Shown: positions 37,425-46,441 of the stretch, piece by piece
Position numbering within the stretch: position 1 is the first letter of the stretch
Layout: each line of letters starts with the position of its first letter
Origin: Chloroflexi bacterium 54-19
GTDB taxonomy: Bacteria > Chloroflexota > Chloroflexia > Chloroheliales > Chloroheliaceae
Length of the DNA stretch: 64,000 nucleotides
Direction: 5' to 3'
Assembly (NCBI GenBank): GCA_001898225.1
Contig: MKTJ01000044.1
Span: 62,001 to 126,000 of the forward strand
Translations under genes and position numbers: made by a program
The notes under the pieces: generated by a model
Told to the model about the DNA's origin: nothing
Seen by the model: only the letters and a program-made list of their open reading frames with translations
Database searches by the model: none

Positions 37425-37942
37425 TTACTTTTTCGCCAACCATTATCAATAGCATGTTGCTCGGTACAGAACCAACGTTCACCTTTAGTCGGGTTTATGC
37501 CGGTGTCAAAATAACTGTCGCTCAAAAATTTAATGTGGAAAATTTTTTCACCTGTCGTGGTAATATTCCCCTTGATATTACAAATGTCATCCTCGGAAGA
37601 ATCCTTCAATTCACCCCTACAGCTTAAATAATACTCAGCGTTGATGGTTCCTTCATTTCCTTGCGGATTAGGGAATGGCATGTGAGAGCCGCAATAAGCA
37701 GGAGAATTACTGGAAGCCATTTCTGTAACTGCTTGTATAGTTGGAATTGCTGTCAGTTCGCTGGTCGGTTTAAAAGTGCTAGTAGGATTTGGAGTATTTG
37801 TTGGTGCTGGTGTAGCCGTAATAATAACTTCTTTTACGATTACTACTGGCGTGGGAGTCATAGTGTCTCCACAAGCCGATAATAATACGCAGCAAACGAA
37901 AATACACAAATAGGCCGATAAGAAGTATAACAATCGTTGCAT
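37418..37942 (-). CDS. Secreted lipoprotein with C-terminal IKGN-type domain
   Basis: 174 residues. The signal peptide ends LLSAC|G (Cys about 24), followed by a Pro/Thr stalk (about 30-70). The end, CNIKGNITTTGEKIFHIKF...FCTEQHAIDNGWRKSK, matches the last ~45 residues of the thermonuclease-like protein at 27899-29341 (IKGN...G-x-Y/F-H...A-x-x-x-G-[FW]-R-K-[AS]-K). This module is often found at the end of secreted nucleases, so the present protein may have lost or never had the nuclease part. It faces the integrase at the right end of the element. Confidence 0.7.
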   Translation of the reverse strand: MQRLLYFLSAYLCIFVCCVLLSACGDTMTPTPVVIVKEVIITATPAPTNTPNPTSTFKPTSELTAIPTIQAVTEMASSNSPAYCGSHMPFPNPQGNEGTINAEYYLSCRGELKDSSEDDICNIKGNITTTGEKIFHIKFLSDSYFDTGINPTKGERWFCTEQHAIDNGWRKSKT

Positions 37943-38023
37943 TGTAGCCTCTTGTTACATATTAAAATTCGGTTGGGATTATCTTATTATTATATCAAAT
38001 AAATTAGGGCGCGACTATCTTCA

Positions 38024-38058
38024 ATAAAAGAAACCCTGGCGATTTGGCCGGGGTTTCA
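38024..38058 (-). terminator. Terminator of the integrase gene
   Basis: Minus strand: GAAACCCCGGC, short loop, GCCAGGGTTTC then TTTTATTG. Confidence 0.7.
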
Positions 38059-38070
38059 AGACTTTTTATT

Positions 38071-39105
38071 TTATTTCCATTTTAACGGCCTACCACGCCT
38101 TTGCAAGCCCGGTAAGGTTCCATTCAAGGCAGTTAGAGGCGAATTAGGCCGGTGCAGGTCTGCAAGGCGTTCAGGGTTGCGCTGGACATAAACCTGAGTC
38201 GTGTTGATGCTGGTATGGCCTAGTAAGTCCCGAAGCTCGAACACACTTACCCGGCTACTCATCATCAAGGCGAAAGTATGCCGCAACTGGTGAGCGTGAA
38301 AGTCTACTCCACTCCTTAATCGAAGGCGGCGAATAATGGTGTTAAACCCCCATAGCCCTAAAGGCTCCCCCTCGACAGTCATCCAGAGCGGCCCATCTGC
38401 CCCGGCCTCCAAGCGCACCTTGAGATAGTCCATCAATACACCTTTGCACTTCTCGGAGAAATAAGCTTGACGTTGGCCGGTCTTGCCTCGAATAACGCAG
38501 CGTAGCTTGTGTATATCCAGGTCGCTTATGTTTAAGGAAAGTAGCTCGCCGCGCCGGATACCGGCATCCAGAAGCAAGCTGACAATAGCCAGGTCACGCT
38601 TGCCGGTAAAGGTAGCAACCCGCTCGGAATCGGTAAGGTAGGCAAAGAGGGCGGCCAGCTTATCAGCCGACACGTTTTTGATTATCGTATCTTTTTTGTG
38701 GTTACTGGAGAACTTGACGCTCTTGTTAAAGGGGTTCTGCTTGATGTGTCCTTCTTGTTCGAGCCAGGAAAAGAAAACCTTGATGGTTCGGCCATATGAA
38801 ACTACACTGGCCGGGGATAGTTCTTGATGCGCCTCACTACTGCCCCACCTATTAGTTTGAGGTGTTTTCAGATAGGCGGCAAATTCGCGGGCCTCTTTAA
38901 CTGTTACTGCCTGGGGACTTATACCAAGTTGCCTTGAATAGCCGGTATGGGTTTCCCACCACCAGACAAATTTCGGTACTTTCTCCTGATAATCTTTTAT
39001 TGTGCGGGGAGACAAATCTTCCAGGCGGCAATAATCCAGCCAGGTTTCGATATAATGATTGAAAGTAAGGGAATTTTTTGAAGGATTAGGTGTTTTTGTT
39101 GGCAT
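38071..39105 (-). CDS. Tyrosine recombinase (integrase)
   Basis: 344 residues from the ATG at 39105, which has GAGG six bases upstream. The N-terminal SAM-like core-binding domain (YIETWLDYCRLEDLSPRTIKDY) precedes the catalytic domain. Catalytic residues are visible: Arg in GIRRGELLSL, Lys in GKTGQRQ, HQLRHTF (H-x-x-R), GHTSINTT (His) and the nucleophile Tyr in TQVYVQRNP. It reads away from, and begins 42 bp from, the right att repeat, the normal position for an integrase acting at a tRNA 3' end. It is expected to integrate and excise the 14.8-kb element. Confidence 0.95.
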   Translation of the reverse strand: MPTKTPNPSKNSLTFNHYIETWLDYCRLEDLSPRTIKDYQEKVPKFVWWWETHTGYSRQLGISPQAVTVKEAREFAAYLKTPQTNRWGSSEAHQELSPASVVSYGRTIKVFFSWLEQEGHIKQNPFNKSVKFSSNHKKDTIIKNVSADKLAALFAYLTDSERVATFTGKRDLAIVSLLLDAGIRRGELLSLNISDLDIHKLRCVIRGKTGQRQAYFSEKCKGVLMDYLKVRLEAGADGPLWMTVEGEPLGLWGFNTIIRRLRLRSGVDFHAHQLRHTFALMMSSRVSVFELRDLLGHTSINTTQVYVQRNPERLADLHRPNSPLTALNGTLPGLQRRGRPLKWK

Positions 39106-39147
39106 GTGCAACCTCTTTCGAGATTGCGTTTAGCCTATTGGAGTGGT

Positions 39148-39239
<92 letters not shown>

Positions 39240-39252
39240 ACTACAGGGCCGC

Positions 39253-39281
39253 ATTATAGCACCCGCCCGGTCCAATGTCAA
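39253..39281 (-). promoter_or_regulatory. Consensus promoter of tRNA-Pro
   Basis: Minus strand TTGACA (39281-39276), 17 bp, TATAAT (39258-39253), then a G/C-rich start region. Confidence 0.85.
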
Positions 39282-39373
39282 TTTATTTCTTGCTTTTTGC
39301 CCCACATCTCAAGTATTATCTGCTATCTGTGAAGTGTTGTTTGGCTATCAAACCTCAGAAAGGGCAGGTAAGC

Positions 39374-40228
39374 ATGGATTACGCGTGGAAACTCGACTCC
39401 GGCAAGAAAGTCTCGCTCAAGGATTTCGACCCTTCGTATAGCGGCAAGCTGAAAAAAGATGAGGCCCCTGCTCTACTGGATAAATATAACCAGGAACTGG
39501 CCGAGTTGCAGGAAATTCTTTACGCCGCCGGGCACAACGGTGTCCTGATTGTGTTGCAGGGGATGGATACCAGCGGTAAGGACGGCACTATCGCGCACGT
39601 TATGTCCCACGTAAACCCCCAGGGCTGCCAGGTGACTTCTTTCAAAGCCCCCACCGCCGAGGAACTGGCCCACGACTTTCTCTGGCGGGTCCACGCCCAC
39701 ACTCCCGCTAAAGGCATGATGGGAATTTTTAACCGCTCCCACTACGAAGATGTCTTGATTGTGCGGGTCCATGACCTTTTGCCAAAAGCCGACTGGGAGG
39801 CCAACTACGACCACATCAACAACTTTGAAAAGCTCCTGGCCGGGACCGGCACCCTTATATTGAAGTTCTTCCTGCACATCAGCAAGGACGAGCAGGCCGA
39901 GCGGTTGCAGGCTCGCGAGGATGACAAGGATAAACGCTGGAAGATTAACGCGGGCGATTATAAAGAGCGCAACTACTGGGACGCCTACCAGGAGGCTTAC
40001 GAAGATTTGCTCGAAAAATGCAGCACTCCCCACGCCCCCTGGTATATTATTCCGGCTGACCGCAAATGGTTCCGCAACCTGGCGATTGCCCGGACCCTGG
40101 TCGAAACGCTCCGGCCCTACCGTAAGGAGTGGGAAAAAGCCCTGGAAGCGCGTGGTGAGGCCGCTTATGACGAACTCTTGCAGTACCGCGAGAGCTTGAA
40201 AAGTAGCGACTCTGCCGGGGAAAAATAA
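39374..40228 (+). CDS. Polyphosphate kinase 2 family protein
   Basis: 284 residues from the ATG at 39374 (AAGGGCAGG upstream); the frame is open further back, through the tRNA promoter region, without a good start. Walker A LQGMDTSGKDGTIAHV (about residue 60), the lid and Walker B region FNRSHYEDVLIVRVH, and FLHISKDEQAERLQARE, WYIIPADRKWFRNLAIA are the standard PPK2 motifs. PPK2 enzymes transfer phosphate between polyphosphate and nucleotides. The ~280-residue single-domain form includes the polyP:AMP and polyP:ADP phosphotransferases; which one cannot be read safely. Single-gene unit with its own terminator. The pyrophosphatase gene lies 4 kb away. Confidence 0.93.
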   Translation: MDYAWKLDSGKKVSLKDFDPSYSGKLKKDEAPALLDKYNQELAELQEILYAAGHNGVLIVLQGMDTSGKDGTIAHVMSHVNPQGCQVTSFKAPTAEELAHDFLWRVHAHTPAKGMMGIFNRSHYEDVLIVRVHDLLPKADWEANYDHINNFEKLLAGTGTLILKFFLHISKDEQAERLQAREDDKDKRWKINAGDYKERNYWDAYQEAYEDLLEKCSTPHAPWYIIPADRKWFRNLAIARTLVETLRPYRKEWEKALEARGEAAYDELLQYRESLKSSDSAGEK

Positions 40229-40245
40229 AGCTCTGCCACTAAAAA

Positions 40246-40271
40246 AGCTGCCTGGTTGGGCAGCTCTTTTT
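40246..40271 (+). terminator. Terminator after the PPK2 gene
   Basis: AGCTGCC (40246-40252), 6-base loop, GGCAGCT (40259-40265), CTTTTTAT. Confidence 0.8.
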
Positions 40272-40305
40272 ATTTCAGCTAAGTTCAGGGACCGCGTACG
40301 CCCGG

Positions 40306-41418
40306 TTAAGGCCCGAAGGAAAGGACCGAATTGTACCAGGTGAGGTAGTCTACCACGTGCGCGGTCCAGTATTCGGCGTTGTGGTCGCCCGGCCACTCGG
40401 TGTAGGTGAAGGGGATGTTGCGGTCTTGCAGCACCTGTTTGAGTTCGAGGACGCGGGACTTCCAGGCCGAGTCACTGGCTCCTACATCAATCCAGACCTT
40501 CATGTTTTTTAAGGCGTCTCCGGCGCTGGTCTTCGCCAGTGTCACCGGATCCATATGGTCGAACCAGTTCTCGTCACCCCACCAGGGTACTTTCTGGGCG
40601 TAGGTGCGCATGGCCGGGCTGTGCGCCCCCAGCACCCCGAAGATGCCCGGATAGTTCATGGCAAGCTGGAGCGCCCCGGTGCTGCCCATCGAAAGACCGC
40701 CCACCGCCCGGCTGGCCGGGAGGGGTATGGTCCGGTAGTTGCCGTCAATGTGGTCAACCACCTCGTGGGCGGTATAATCGCCCCATTTCGGGCCGTTGTC
40801 CGGGTGGTCGACCCAGTAAGCCTGGTCGCCTTCCGGCAGGACAATCAGAAAGGGGCGGATTTGCCCGTTGCTAATCAGTTCGTCGGCCCGCGCCATCAGG
40901 CCGTACCAGTTCCATTCGTCTATCTGCCCGCTGACCCCGTGTAGCATGTAGAGGACCGGGTAGCGTTTTGCGCCGGAAGTGGCGTATTCCTTGGGCAGGT
41001 AAATTTCGTAACCAACATTCTTTTGGAGGTCGGGGCTATAGAACTGCCGTTTGACAATCTGGCCCTGGCCTTTGAAGTCCATTACCACCGGGTCGCCTAC
41101 GAATGGGAGTTTGAGGGCGGGGGCCGGGTAGGGTGTGGCGGTCGGGGCGATAGGAGCGGTAGCCTGGGCAGTCGCCGTACCCGGTAACAGGGTGCTGACC
41201 GGGGTAACGTTTTTGGCGGTCGGGGTCACGGCGGCAGTTCCACTCGGTTTGATGGTGCCGGTCGGGGCCGAGGCGGTGCTTTTGACGGTATTCCCGGCAG
41301 CCGAAGCGTCCTGGGACATTTTAAAGATTTCGCCTTCTCCACAGGCGCACAAAAGAGCAGTTAAAAACAATACCACGGCCAGAGCGCATAACTTTTGATA
41401 ATTTTTGATAGGTCTCAT
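40306..41418 (-). CDS. Secreted esterase-family lipoprotein (esterase D/FrsA-type alpha/beta hydrolase)
   Basis: 370 residues. Signal peptide with lipobox LLCAC|G (Cys about 26), Thr/Ala/Pro stalk to about residue 100, then an alpha/beta hydrolase: VGYEIYLPKEYA and YPVLYMLHGVSG (oxyanion region), the nucleophile elbow GGLSMGSTGA (Ser), and WPGDHNAEYW carrying the likely catalytic His. The fold matches the 'putative esterase' family that includes feruloyl and acetyl-xylan esterases and mycolyltransferases. It should act on the outer face of the membrane on sugar or polymer esters. A second, different esterase-like lipoprotein gene lies directly upstream on the same strand. Confidence 0.88.
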   Translation of the reverse strand: MRPIKNYQKLCALAVVLFLTALLCACGEGEIFKMSQDASAAGNTVKSTASAPTGTIKPSGTAAVTPTAKNVTPVSTLLPGTATAQATAPIAPTATPYPAPALKLPFVGDPVVMDFKGQGQIVKRQFYSPDLQKNVGYEIYLPKEYATSGAKRYPVLYMLHGVSGQIDEWNWYGLMARADELISNGQIRPFLIVLPEGDQAYWVDHPDNGPKWGDYTAHEVVDHIDGNYRTIPLPASRAVGGLSMGSTGALQLAMNYPGIFGVLGAHSPAMRTYAQKVPWWGDENWFDHMDPVTLAKTSAGDALKNMKVWIDVGASDSAWKSRVLELKQVLQDRNIPFTYTEWPGDHNAEYWTAHVVDYLTWYNSVLSFGP

Positions 41419-41451
41419 TTATTTATTACAACGAAATTTTAACTTAAAAAA

Positions 41452-41477
41452 AAAGACGGGCCGGTAAGCCCGTCTTT
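41452..41477 (-). terminator. Terminator after the second esterase-like gene
   Basis: AAAGACGGGC, CGGTAA, GCCCGTCTTT; on the minus strand the hairpin runs into a T-tract. Confidence 0.8.
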
Positions 41478-41500
41478 CACAACATTGTTTCGACAAGTTA

Positions 41501-42607
41501 TTACCCTAGAATTTTGTCGAAGAAGGCAAAGCTGTCCTTCTTCATATCGGGACAGACCGCGTGGCCGATGCCCGGAAAGATATTGAAAGTAGCATTAATC
41601 CCACTTTTTTGCAAAGCCTGGTAGAAGCGGGTAGCTCGTTCTACCCTTGTTTGCCCCAGGTACGGATTCCAGGCTGCCGGTACATCTTTGGTTGCATTAT
41701 CCGCGCCACCGACCCCAATCCAGAACGGAACTTTGCGAAATGTTTGCAAATCGAAATTATGTCCTGTGATTTTAGCCAAATCGGATATGCCGTATGGGAA
41801 CCGCAAAGCGGTGTCGCTGCCGCCGTTACCGCTCTTAAAACTCTGGTAGGGCAGGGTATAACTTCCGGCGGACATCAGGGCCACGGCTTTGACCTGCTCC
41901 GGGTAAAAGAGCGCGAACCGGTGGACAATCTGGGCGCCCCGCGAGAAGCCAAAGAGCATCACCTGGGGGTTGACCGGGTAGCCTATTATACCCGGCAGGG
42001 CCTGGACCAGGCTATGTAATTCGGGTAGGAGTTCTTCGTCGTTGACCATGACTTTGCCGGGGTCGACATAGTTGGGGTCGTACTTCATGGTCGGCGCGAC
42101 CAGGACGAAGCCGTATTCGTCGGCATAGCTGATCAGGGGCTGGCCGAAGGCGAGGCCGTTATTGCCCATGCCGTGTATTGCCATCACGATTTGCAGGGCG
42201 TGGTTGGCCTGGGGCGCGGGCGGCATATGCACGTAAAATTGGGAATCGGCGTAGGGGAATTCGTAAAAACCGGGGTTGGAGTCGAGCCCTTCCTGGGCCG
42301 CCTGGGTGCTATCGAGGACGGGCACCGGGGTAGGCTGGCCGGGTCTGGCCGGTTTCGCACCGTTGGAGGTAGGCGGGATGTTTGCGCCCGTTCCGGTGCC
42401 AGCGGTCGGTTTAAGGGACTGGGAGACCGGCCTGCCGGCGGGGGTGCCCTGGATGACCTGGACAGGGGCGGGGTTCGGGTTGGGTTGGACTACGGACGGG
42501 GCCGAAGCGGTTGGGTTGGTATAATCGGCGCAGGCCGAGAGAGCGAAAATAAGCACCAGCAGACAGCTGAGAGGCTGGAAAATGAGACGTTTAAGGCGCT
42601 TGACCAT
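41501..42607 (-). CDS. Secreted alpha/beta-hydrolase lipoprotein (PHB-depolymerase/esterase-like)
   Basis: 368 residues. Signal peptide with lipobox LSAC|A (Cys about 26); Pro/Ala/Asn stalk to about residue 105. The hydrolase domain has QIVMAIHGMGNNGLAFGQP (oxyanion loop), VMLFGFSRGAQIVHRFALF (G-F-S-R-G nucleophile elbow) and FNIFPGIGHAVCPD (catalytic His). The arrangement is that of LpqC/depolymerase-like esterases. Substrate unknown. A terminator separates it from the neighbouring esterase gene, so the two are separate transcripts despite their similar design. The 42608-43123 gap upstream shows only AT-rich sequence and a TATAGA/TCTATA inverted repeat near 42978-42996. Confidence 0.82.
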   Translation of the reverse strand: MVKRLKRLIFQPLSCLLVLIFALSACADYTNPTASAPSVVQPNPNPAPVQVIQGTPAGRPVSQSLKPTAGTGTGANIPPTSNGAKPARPGQPTPVPVLDSTQAAQEGLDSNPGFYEFPYADSQFYVHMPPAPQANHALQIVMAIHGMGNNGLAFGQPLISYADEYGFVLVAPTMKYDPNYVDPGKVMVNDEELLPELHSLVQALPGIIGYPVNPQVMLFGFSRGAQIVHRFALFYPEQVKAVALMSAGSYTLPYQSFKSGNGGSDTALRFPYGISDLAKITGHNFDLQTFRKVPFWIGVGGADNATKDVPAAWNPYLGQTRVERATRFYQALQKSGINATFNIFPGIGHAVCPDMKKDSFAFFDKILG

Positions 42608-43013
42608 TCTTTAGACTACTCCCCCTGGAATGCACACCGGGCACAAGAAAGAAGCTTGCTATAAGCAAACTGTTCCGCGATATTTGGTTAAAGTTTAATT
42701 AATAATTAACGAAAATTTTTATAGTTTCCTGAAAACAGCCAGATTGCGGGGTTAAGATTAAGCAAAGACACGCAAAGAAATTGACAAATTTACCGGCCAA
42801 AACCCTACGATGGATTTTAATGATTTGGTTGTTCGGGGAAATCCCACTCTGAAAACCTGAACTCAGTTTATCAAAGATTGGGAAAGTTTACAAGTATTTT
42901 ACATACCGGCCTTTCAAATTTAACATAAGTTCATTACGGCGAACATTACAAACATCATAGTTCGATTACAATTCTTTATAGATGCATTATCTATAGAGTT
43001 TTGCAGCGGGCAC

Positions 43014-43053
43014 TAAAAAAGCCGCTACCCTCTCAGAACGAAAGATAGCGGCT
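43014..43053 (-). terminator. Terminator of the basic-protein gene
   Basis: Minus strand AGCCGCTA, 18-base loop, TAGCGGCTTTTTTAGTG. Confidence 0.75.
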
Positions 43054-43123
43054 AAAAATTACTCCTTATTCTTCAAAATTTTTCCAAATGCCGTCTAAAC
43101 GCGGGAAAACACTCCCCGGTCTG

Positions 43124-43516
43124 TTAGCCCGTCACCTGCTTGCGATTGGACCGGGCCTCGCGGGACTCCTTTCTGGCCTTAATAGCTTCCTTAAGCGGCA
43201 CCGTCTTGCGGTCTACCAGGCGCGAGAACATCGACCGCTTGTAGGTCTTGAGTTTGTCCGCCGAAGTGAGTTCGGCGTCCTCGTCCCGGCCAGCCTCTTT
43301 GGTCGCAGCGTCAAGGGCGCGCCGGTAGCTGCGGCGTTCCAGGTGTGGCAGTAGCTTGAGGGCCTTGCGGTAGCCCCGGTTGCCGCTCGAAAGGGACCGG
43401 GCCTCGTGCTTATAATCGCGTTGCTTTTTGTGATAGGGCGACTCTTTGCGGTGGGGTAGTTCGATGTCAGGGGTTTCTTCGGTGTCTTCAACATCGAAAA
43501 ATTCTTTATCTTGCAT
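43124..43516 (-). CDS. Unknown, strongly charged 130-residue protein
   Basis: The start is supported by AAGGAGG a few bases before the ATG, one of the best ribosome binding sites in the window, and a terminator follows the stop, so this is a real single-gene unit. The acidic N-terminus (FFDVEDTEETPDIELP) is followed by a long Lys/Arg/Glu-rich helical part (KKQRDYKHEARS...YRRALDAATKEAGRDEDAE) ending in KARKESREARSNRK. No domain is recognised; nucleic-acid or ribosome binding is plausible from composition only. Confidence 0.7.
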   Translation of the reverse strand: MQDKEFFDVEDTEETPDIELPHRKESPYHKKQRDYKHEARSLSSGNRGYRKALKLLPHLERRSYRRALDAATKEAGRDEDAELTSADKLKTYKRSMFSRLVDRKTVPLKEAIKARKESREARSNRKQVTG

Positions 43517-43635
43517 AGTAACCTCCTTGGTCGGATTACTTGTCGGGACTTGGGAAGTCCCCGCGTGATGCTACTTTCATACTACTCCTATTGTCCAGGA
43601 ATAACAAGCGCCCGTTTTTCCTATTCAGGGGAAGG

Positions 43636-43970
43636 CAAAGTTTTTAGTGTTCAGTTTTTAGTTTTTAGCAGGCAGAAGCCCGAAGTCAGTTTTCAAAACG
43701 AGGCTCTCACTTTTCATTCCTTGCTTTCTTTTGTCATTCCGGGGCTTGTCCCCGGAATCTCCAGTCCGTTGGACAATAGCACCGTCGAAGGTCCATGACA
43801 GAGTTTTGGACTTTGCATTCGCCTTGTATCCTATTAAATCTACGCTTTTTCGGGTGGCAGTGTTTCATCCGGCCCGTTGGACAATATCCACGTTGTCTCA
43901 ACACTGGATTCTGACTACTGCCTTCTGCCTTCTGCCTTCTGCCCTCTGCCCTCTGACTACTGACTTGCCA
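43636..43970. repeat. Composite dispersed-repeat block between the basic-protein gene and ppa
   Basis: TTTTTAGT-type runs, a variant hairpin unit GTCATTCCGGGG-CTTGT-CCCCGGAATC with the CAGTCCGTTGGACAATAGCAC tail (43734-43785), and an inverted run of YTCTGCC heptamers (about 43916-43958). The 43517-44079 gap shows no gene. Confidence 0.75.
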
Positions 43971-44079
43971 TCCGGCGGTTGGGAAGGTAAGCTATAGGCG
44001 TAACACCCAGGGAGACATTTTTGTAAAAGATAAAAAGTTTGTGAATTATTTGGCCCGGCAGAGTTGGAGGTAAGACGGT

Positions 44080-44604
44080 ATGGCAGAAGCAGAGAAACGG
44101 ACCAGTATCGAGGTAATCGTAGAAATTCCCCGCGGTTCGCGCAATAAATACGAGTTTGATAAAGAACGGGGTATCTTCAAGTTGGACCGGGTCCTCTATA
44201 GTTCGGTCCACTACCCCAGCGACTACGGTTTTATCCCCGATACCCTGAGCAAGGACGGCGACCCCCTGGATGCCCTGGTGATTATGGAGAGCCCGACTTT
44301 TCCCGGCTGCGTGGTGGACGCCCGGCCCATCGGTTACCTCGATATGACCGACGAAGCGGGCCACGACGAGAAAATTTTGTGCGTCCCCACCAAAGACCCC
44401 CGCTTTGACCAGATTCACAAGCTGGAAGATTTGGGCCAGCACTGGCTCCGCGAGATTGAGAATTTCTTCTCAACCTACAAAGCCCTCGAAGACAAATGGA
44501 CCGAACTGGTCGGCTGGCGCGACAAAGGCGAAGCCTGGCAGGTTATCCAGGAGTCGGAAGCGCGCTGGCAGGAATACTTGAAAACGAAACAATCCGGCAA
44601 GTAA
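44080..44604 (+). CDS. ppa: Inorganic pyrophosphatase (family I)
   Basis: 174 residues, the normal length of the bacterial soluble enzyme. It has the family signature with metal-binding aspartates in [20 protein letters not shown], and the early [18 protein letters not shown] carrying conserved Glu, Arg and Lys residues. GGAGG lies 10-14 bases upstream of the ATG. It hydrolyses pyrophosphate in the cytoplasm and pulls biosynthetic reactions forward. Confidence 0.96.
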   Translation: MAEAEKRTSIEVIVEIPRGSRNKYEFDKERGIFKLDRVLYSSVHYPSDYGFIPDTLSKDGDPLDALVIMESPTFPGCVVDARPIGYLDMTDEAGHDEKILCVPTKDPRFDQIHKLEDLGQHWLREIENFFSTYKALEDKWTELVGWRDKGEAWQVIQESEARWQEYLKTKQSGK

Positions 44605-44686
44605 CGGTGCCTAACCCTTTGAATTACCGTATTTTTAGTTGAGCAGGTTTCTACTTGCAAAATCTGGTTTTCAAAGGAGTTAACTC

Positions 44687-45367
44687 TTGCTAGAAATTCC
44701 CGCTTATTATTTCAGGCAGCCGCCTGTGGAGACTTCCCCCGCCACCATCGCCGGGTTCGAACGGCTCTATCGCGAGTATGTCGCGCCGGGCGGCGGCCTT
44801 GAGATTCCCTACGACCTGGCCGCACCCCGCTGGCAGTTCCTGTGCTACGTGTGCAACCACAAGAATATTTTGCTGCACGGCTCGGCGGAGCGGAATATCA
44901 CCGAGTTCGAGCCGCGCCAGTCCAACGACGTGGATGAATTCGGCAACCGCCGGGCTGTCTACGCCGCTTCGGACGGCCTCTGGCCGATGTATTTCGCCAT
45001 CGTGGACCGCGAGAAAGTATCTTCCCTGATAAACGCCTGTTTCCAGGTTATCGGGCCGGACGGGGTGAAGTCCGAGCCCTATTACTATTTCTCGATAACC
45101 GGGGAGGCCCTCGCGGATAACCCCTGGCGCGACGGCATGATTTACCTGCTACCGGGCGCAACCTTCGAGCCGCAACCCCTGCAAGATATTGGGGGCGTTC
45201 CGATAGAAGTGGCCCAGTGGGCTAGCCTGGTCGAGGTCACGCCCCTGGCGAAACTGGCCGTTACCCCCGCCGATTTCCCTTTTCTCAAACAGGTTTACGG
45301 CCACGACCCGGCGGCCACCATGGAAAAGGTCCGCGCCAACCCGCAGGGGTTCCCCTGGCACGAGTAA
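44687..45367 (+). CDS. Conserved-looking protein of unknown function
   Basis: 226 residues; the TTG at 44687 is supported by AAAGGAG at 44673-44679. Recognisable strings are ILLHGSAERNITEFEPRQSN and RRAVYAASDGLWPMYFAIVDR. The pattern of a His-Gly-Ser turn, an F-x-P-R strand and a V-Y-A-x-x-D strand recalls enzymes of the ADP-ribosyltransferase-like fold, but that is a weak analogy. No membrane segment. It is convergent with hisF, with only a 16-bp gap. Confidence 0.7.
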   Translation: MLEIPAYYFRQPPVETSPATIAGFERLYREYVAPGGGLEIPYDLAAPRWQFLCYVCNHKNILLHGSAERNITEFEPRQSNDVDEFGNRRAVYAASDGLWPMYFAIVDREKVSSLINACFQVIGPDGVKSEPYYYFSITGEALADNPWRDGMIYLLPGATFEPQPLQDIGGVPIEVAQWASLVEVTPLAKLAVTPADFPFLKQVYGHDPAATMEKVRANPQGFPWHE

Positions 45368-45383
45368 GCGGTCCGCTCTCGTT

Positions 45384-46139
45384 TTAGAGCCGGACCGGGA
45401 CGCCCCGCTCTTTGAGATATTCCTTGGCCTGGCGGATAGAGTAGTCGCCAAAGTGGAAGATGCTGGCGGCCAGCACGGCGTCGGCTTTCCCGGCGGTAAC
45501 GCCTTCGTAAAGGTGTTCGAGGTTGCCGACCCCACCGCTGGCTATCACCGGGACATTGACCGCCTCGGCGACAGCGCAGGTCAGTTCCAGGTCGTAGCCG
45601 TCGCGGGTGCCGTCTTTGTCCATGCTGGTCAGGAGGATTTCGCCCGCGCCGAGGGCCGCGCCCTTTTTGGCCCACTCGACCGCGTCAAGGCCGGTCGGGG
45701 TGCGCCCGCCGTGCAGGTAGACCTCCCAGCCGCCCTCGCGGCGTTTGGCGTCAATTGCCAGGACGATACACTGGCGGCCAAAGTAGCCGGAGCCTTCCTC
45801 AATCAGGCCGGGGTTCTGGACCGCCGAGGTGTTGACCGCGACTTTGTCCGCGCCCGCCGCCAGCATGCGCTGCATGTCCTTCAGACTGCGTATCCCGCCG
45901 CCGATGGTGAAGGGGATAAAAATCTGCTCGGCGGTCCGGGCGACCATATCCACGACCGTTTCCCGGTTATCGCTACTGGCGGTAATATCCAGGAAGACCA
46001 GTTCGTCCGCGCCCTGGGCGTCATAGAAAGCGGCCAGTTCCACCGCGTCCCCGGCATCCCGCAAATTTAGAAATTTAGTCCCCTTGACCACCCGGCCCCC
46101 GGTCACATCCAGGCATGGAATTATTCTTTTTGTCAGCAT
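45384..46139 (-). CDS. hisF: Imidazole glycerol phosphate synthase subunit HisF
   Basis: 251 residues, a full (beta/alpha)8 barrel. The opening [19 protein letters not shown] includes the catalytic Asp near residue 11, and [15 protein letters not shown] the second catalytic Asp near 130. [29 protein letters not shown] and [15 protein letters not shown] are the phosphate-binding loops. It makes IGP and AICAR from PRFAR with ammonia from HisH in histidine synthesis. No other his gene is adjacent. Confidence 0.96.
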   Translation of the reverse strand: MLTKRIIPCLDVTGGRVVKGTKFLNLRDAGDAVELAAFYDAQGADELVFLDITASSDNRETVVDMVARTAEQIFIPFTIGGGIRSLKDMQRMLAAGADKVAVNTSAVQNPGLIEEGSGYFGRQCIVLAIDAKRREGGWEVYLHGGRTPTGLDAVEWAKKGAALGAGEILLTSMDKDGTRDGYDLELTCAVAEAVNVPVIASGGVGNLEHLYEGVTAGKADAVLAASIFHFGDYSIRQAKEYLKERGVPVRL

Positions 46140-46233
46140 CTTTTTATTCTAGTTTATCCAGGAAAAGACTCGAATTTTAATTAAAATCAATCAGCCAAAA
46201 GACCTAATATACTGCAAAGATTTATACCCAGGG

Positions 46234-46282
46234 TTTTCCACACTTTCCACATAATGTTGATATAGAACAAAAGTTTTGCACA
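46234..46282. promoter_or_regulatory. Cluster of DnaA-box-like sites upstream of hisF
   Basis: TTTTCCACA (46234-46242), CTTTCCACA (46243-46251) and TTTTGCACA (46274-46282) lie within 50 bp. The first and third fit TTWTNCACA. They occupy the hisF leader; the 302-bp gap otherwise holds only the panB terminator. Confidence 0.35.
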
Positions 46283-46364
46283 ATATCTTGCAAAATGTTG
46301 ACAACAATGTGTATATCTTTTTGTGTAATTACTTTGTCAGGTTTTTGGCCCTTTTTTTGACAGT

Positions 46365-46396
46365 TTTAAATGCTGCCAGGAACCCCTGACAGCATT
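46365..46396 (-). terminator. Terminator of panB
   Basis: Minus strand AATGCTGTCAGG, loop GGTT, CCTGGCAGCATT, then TAAAA; 11 of 12 pairs match. Confidence 0.6.
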
Positions 46397-46441
46397 ATGT
46401 TACCCTATTATACAGCGTACGGTTGTTACAAAATCCCGGCG

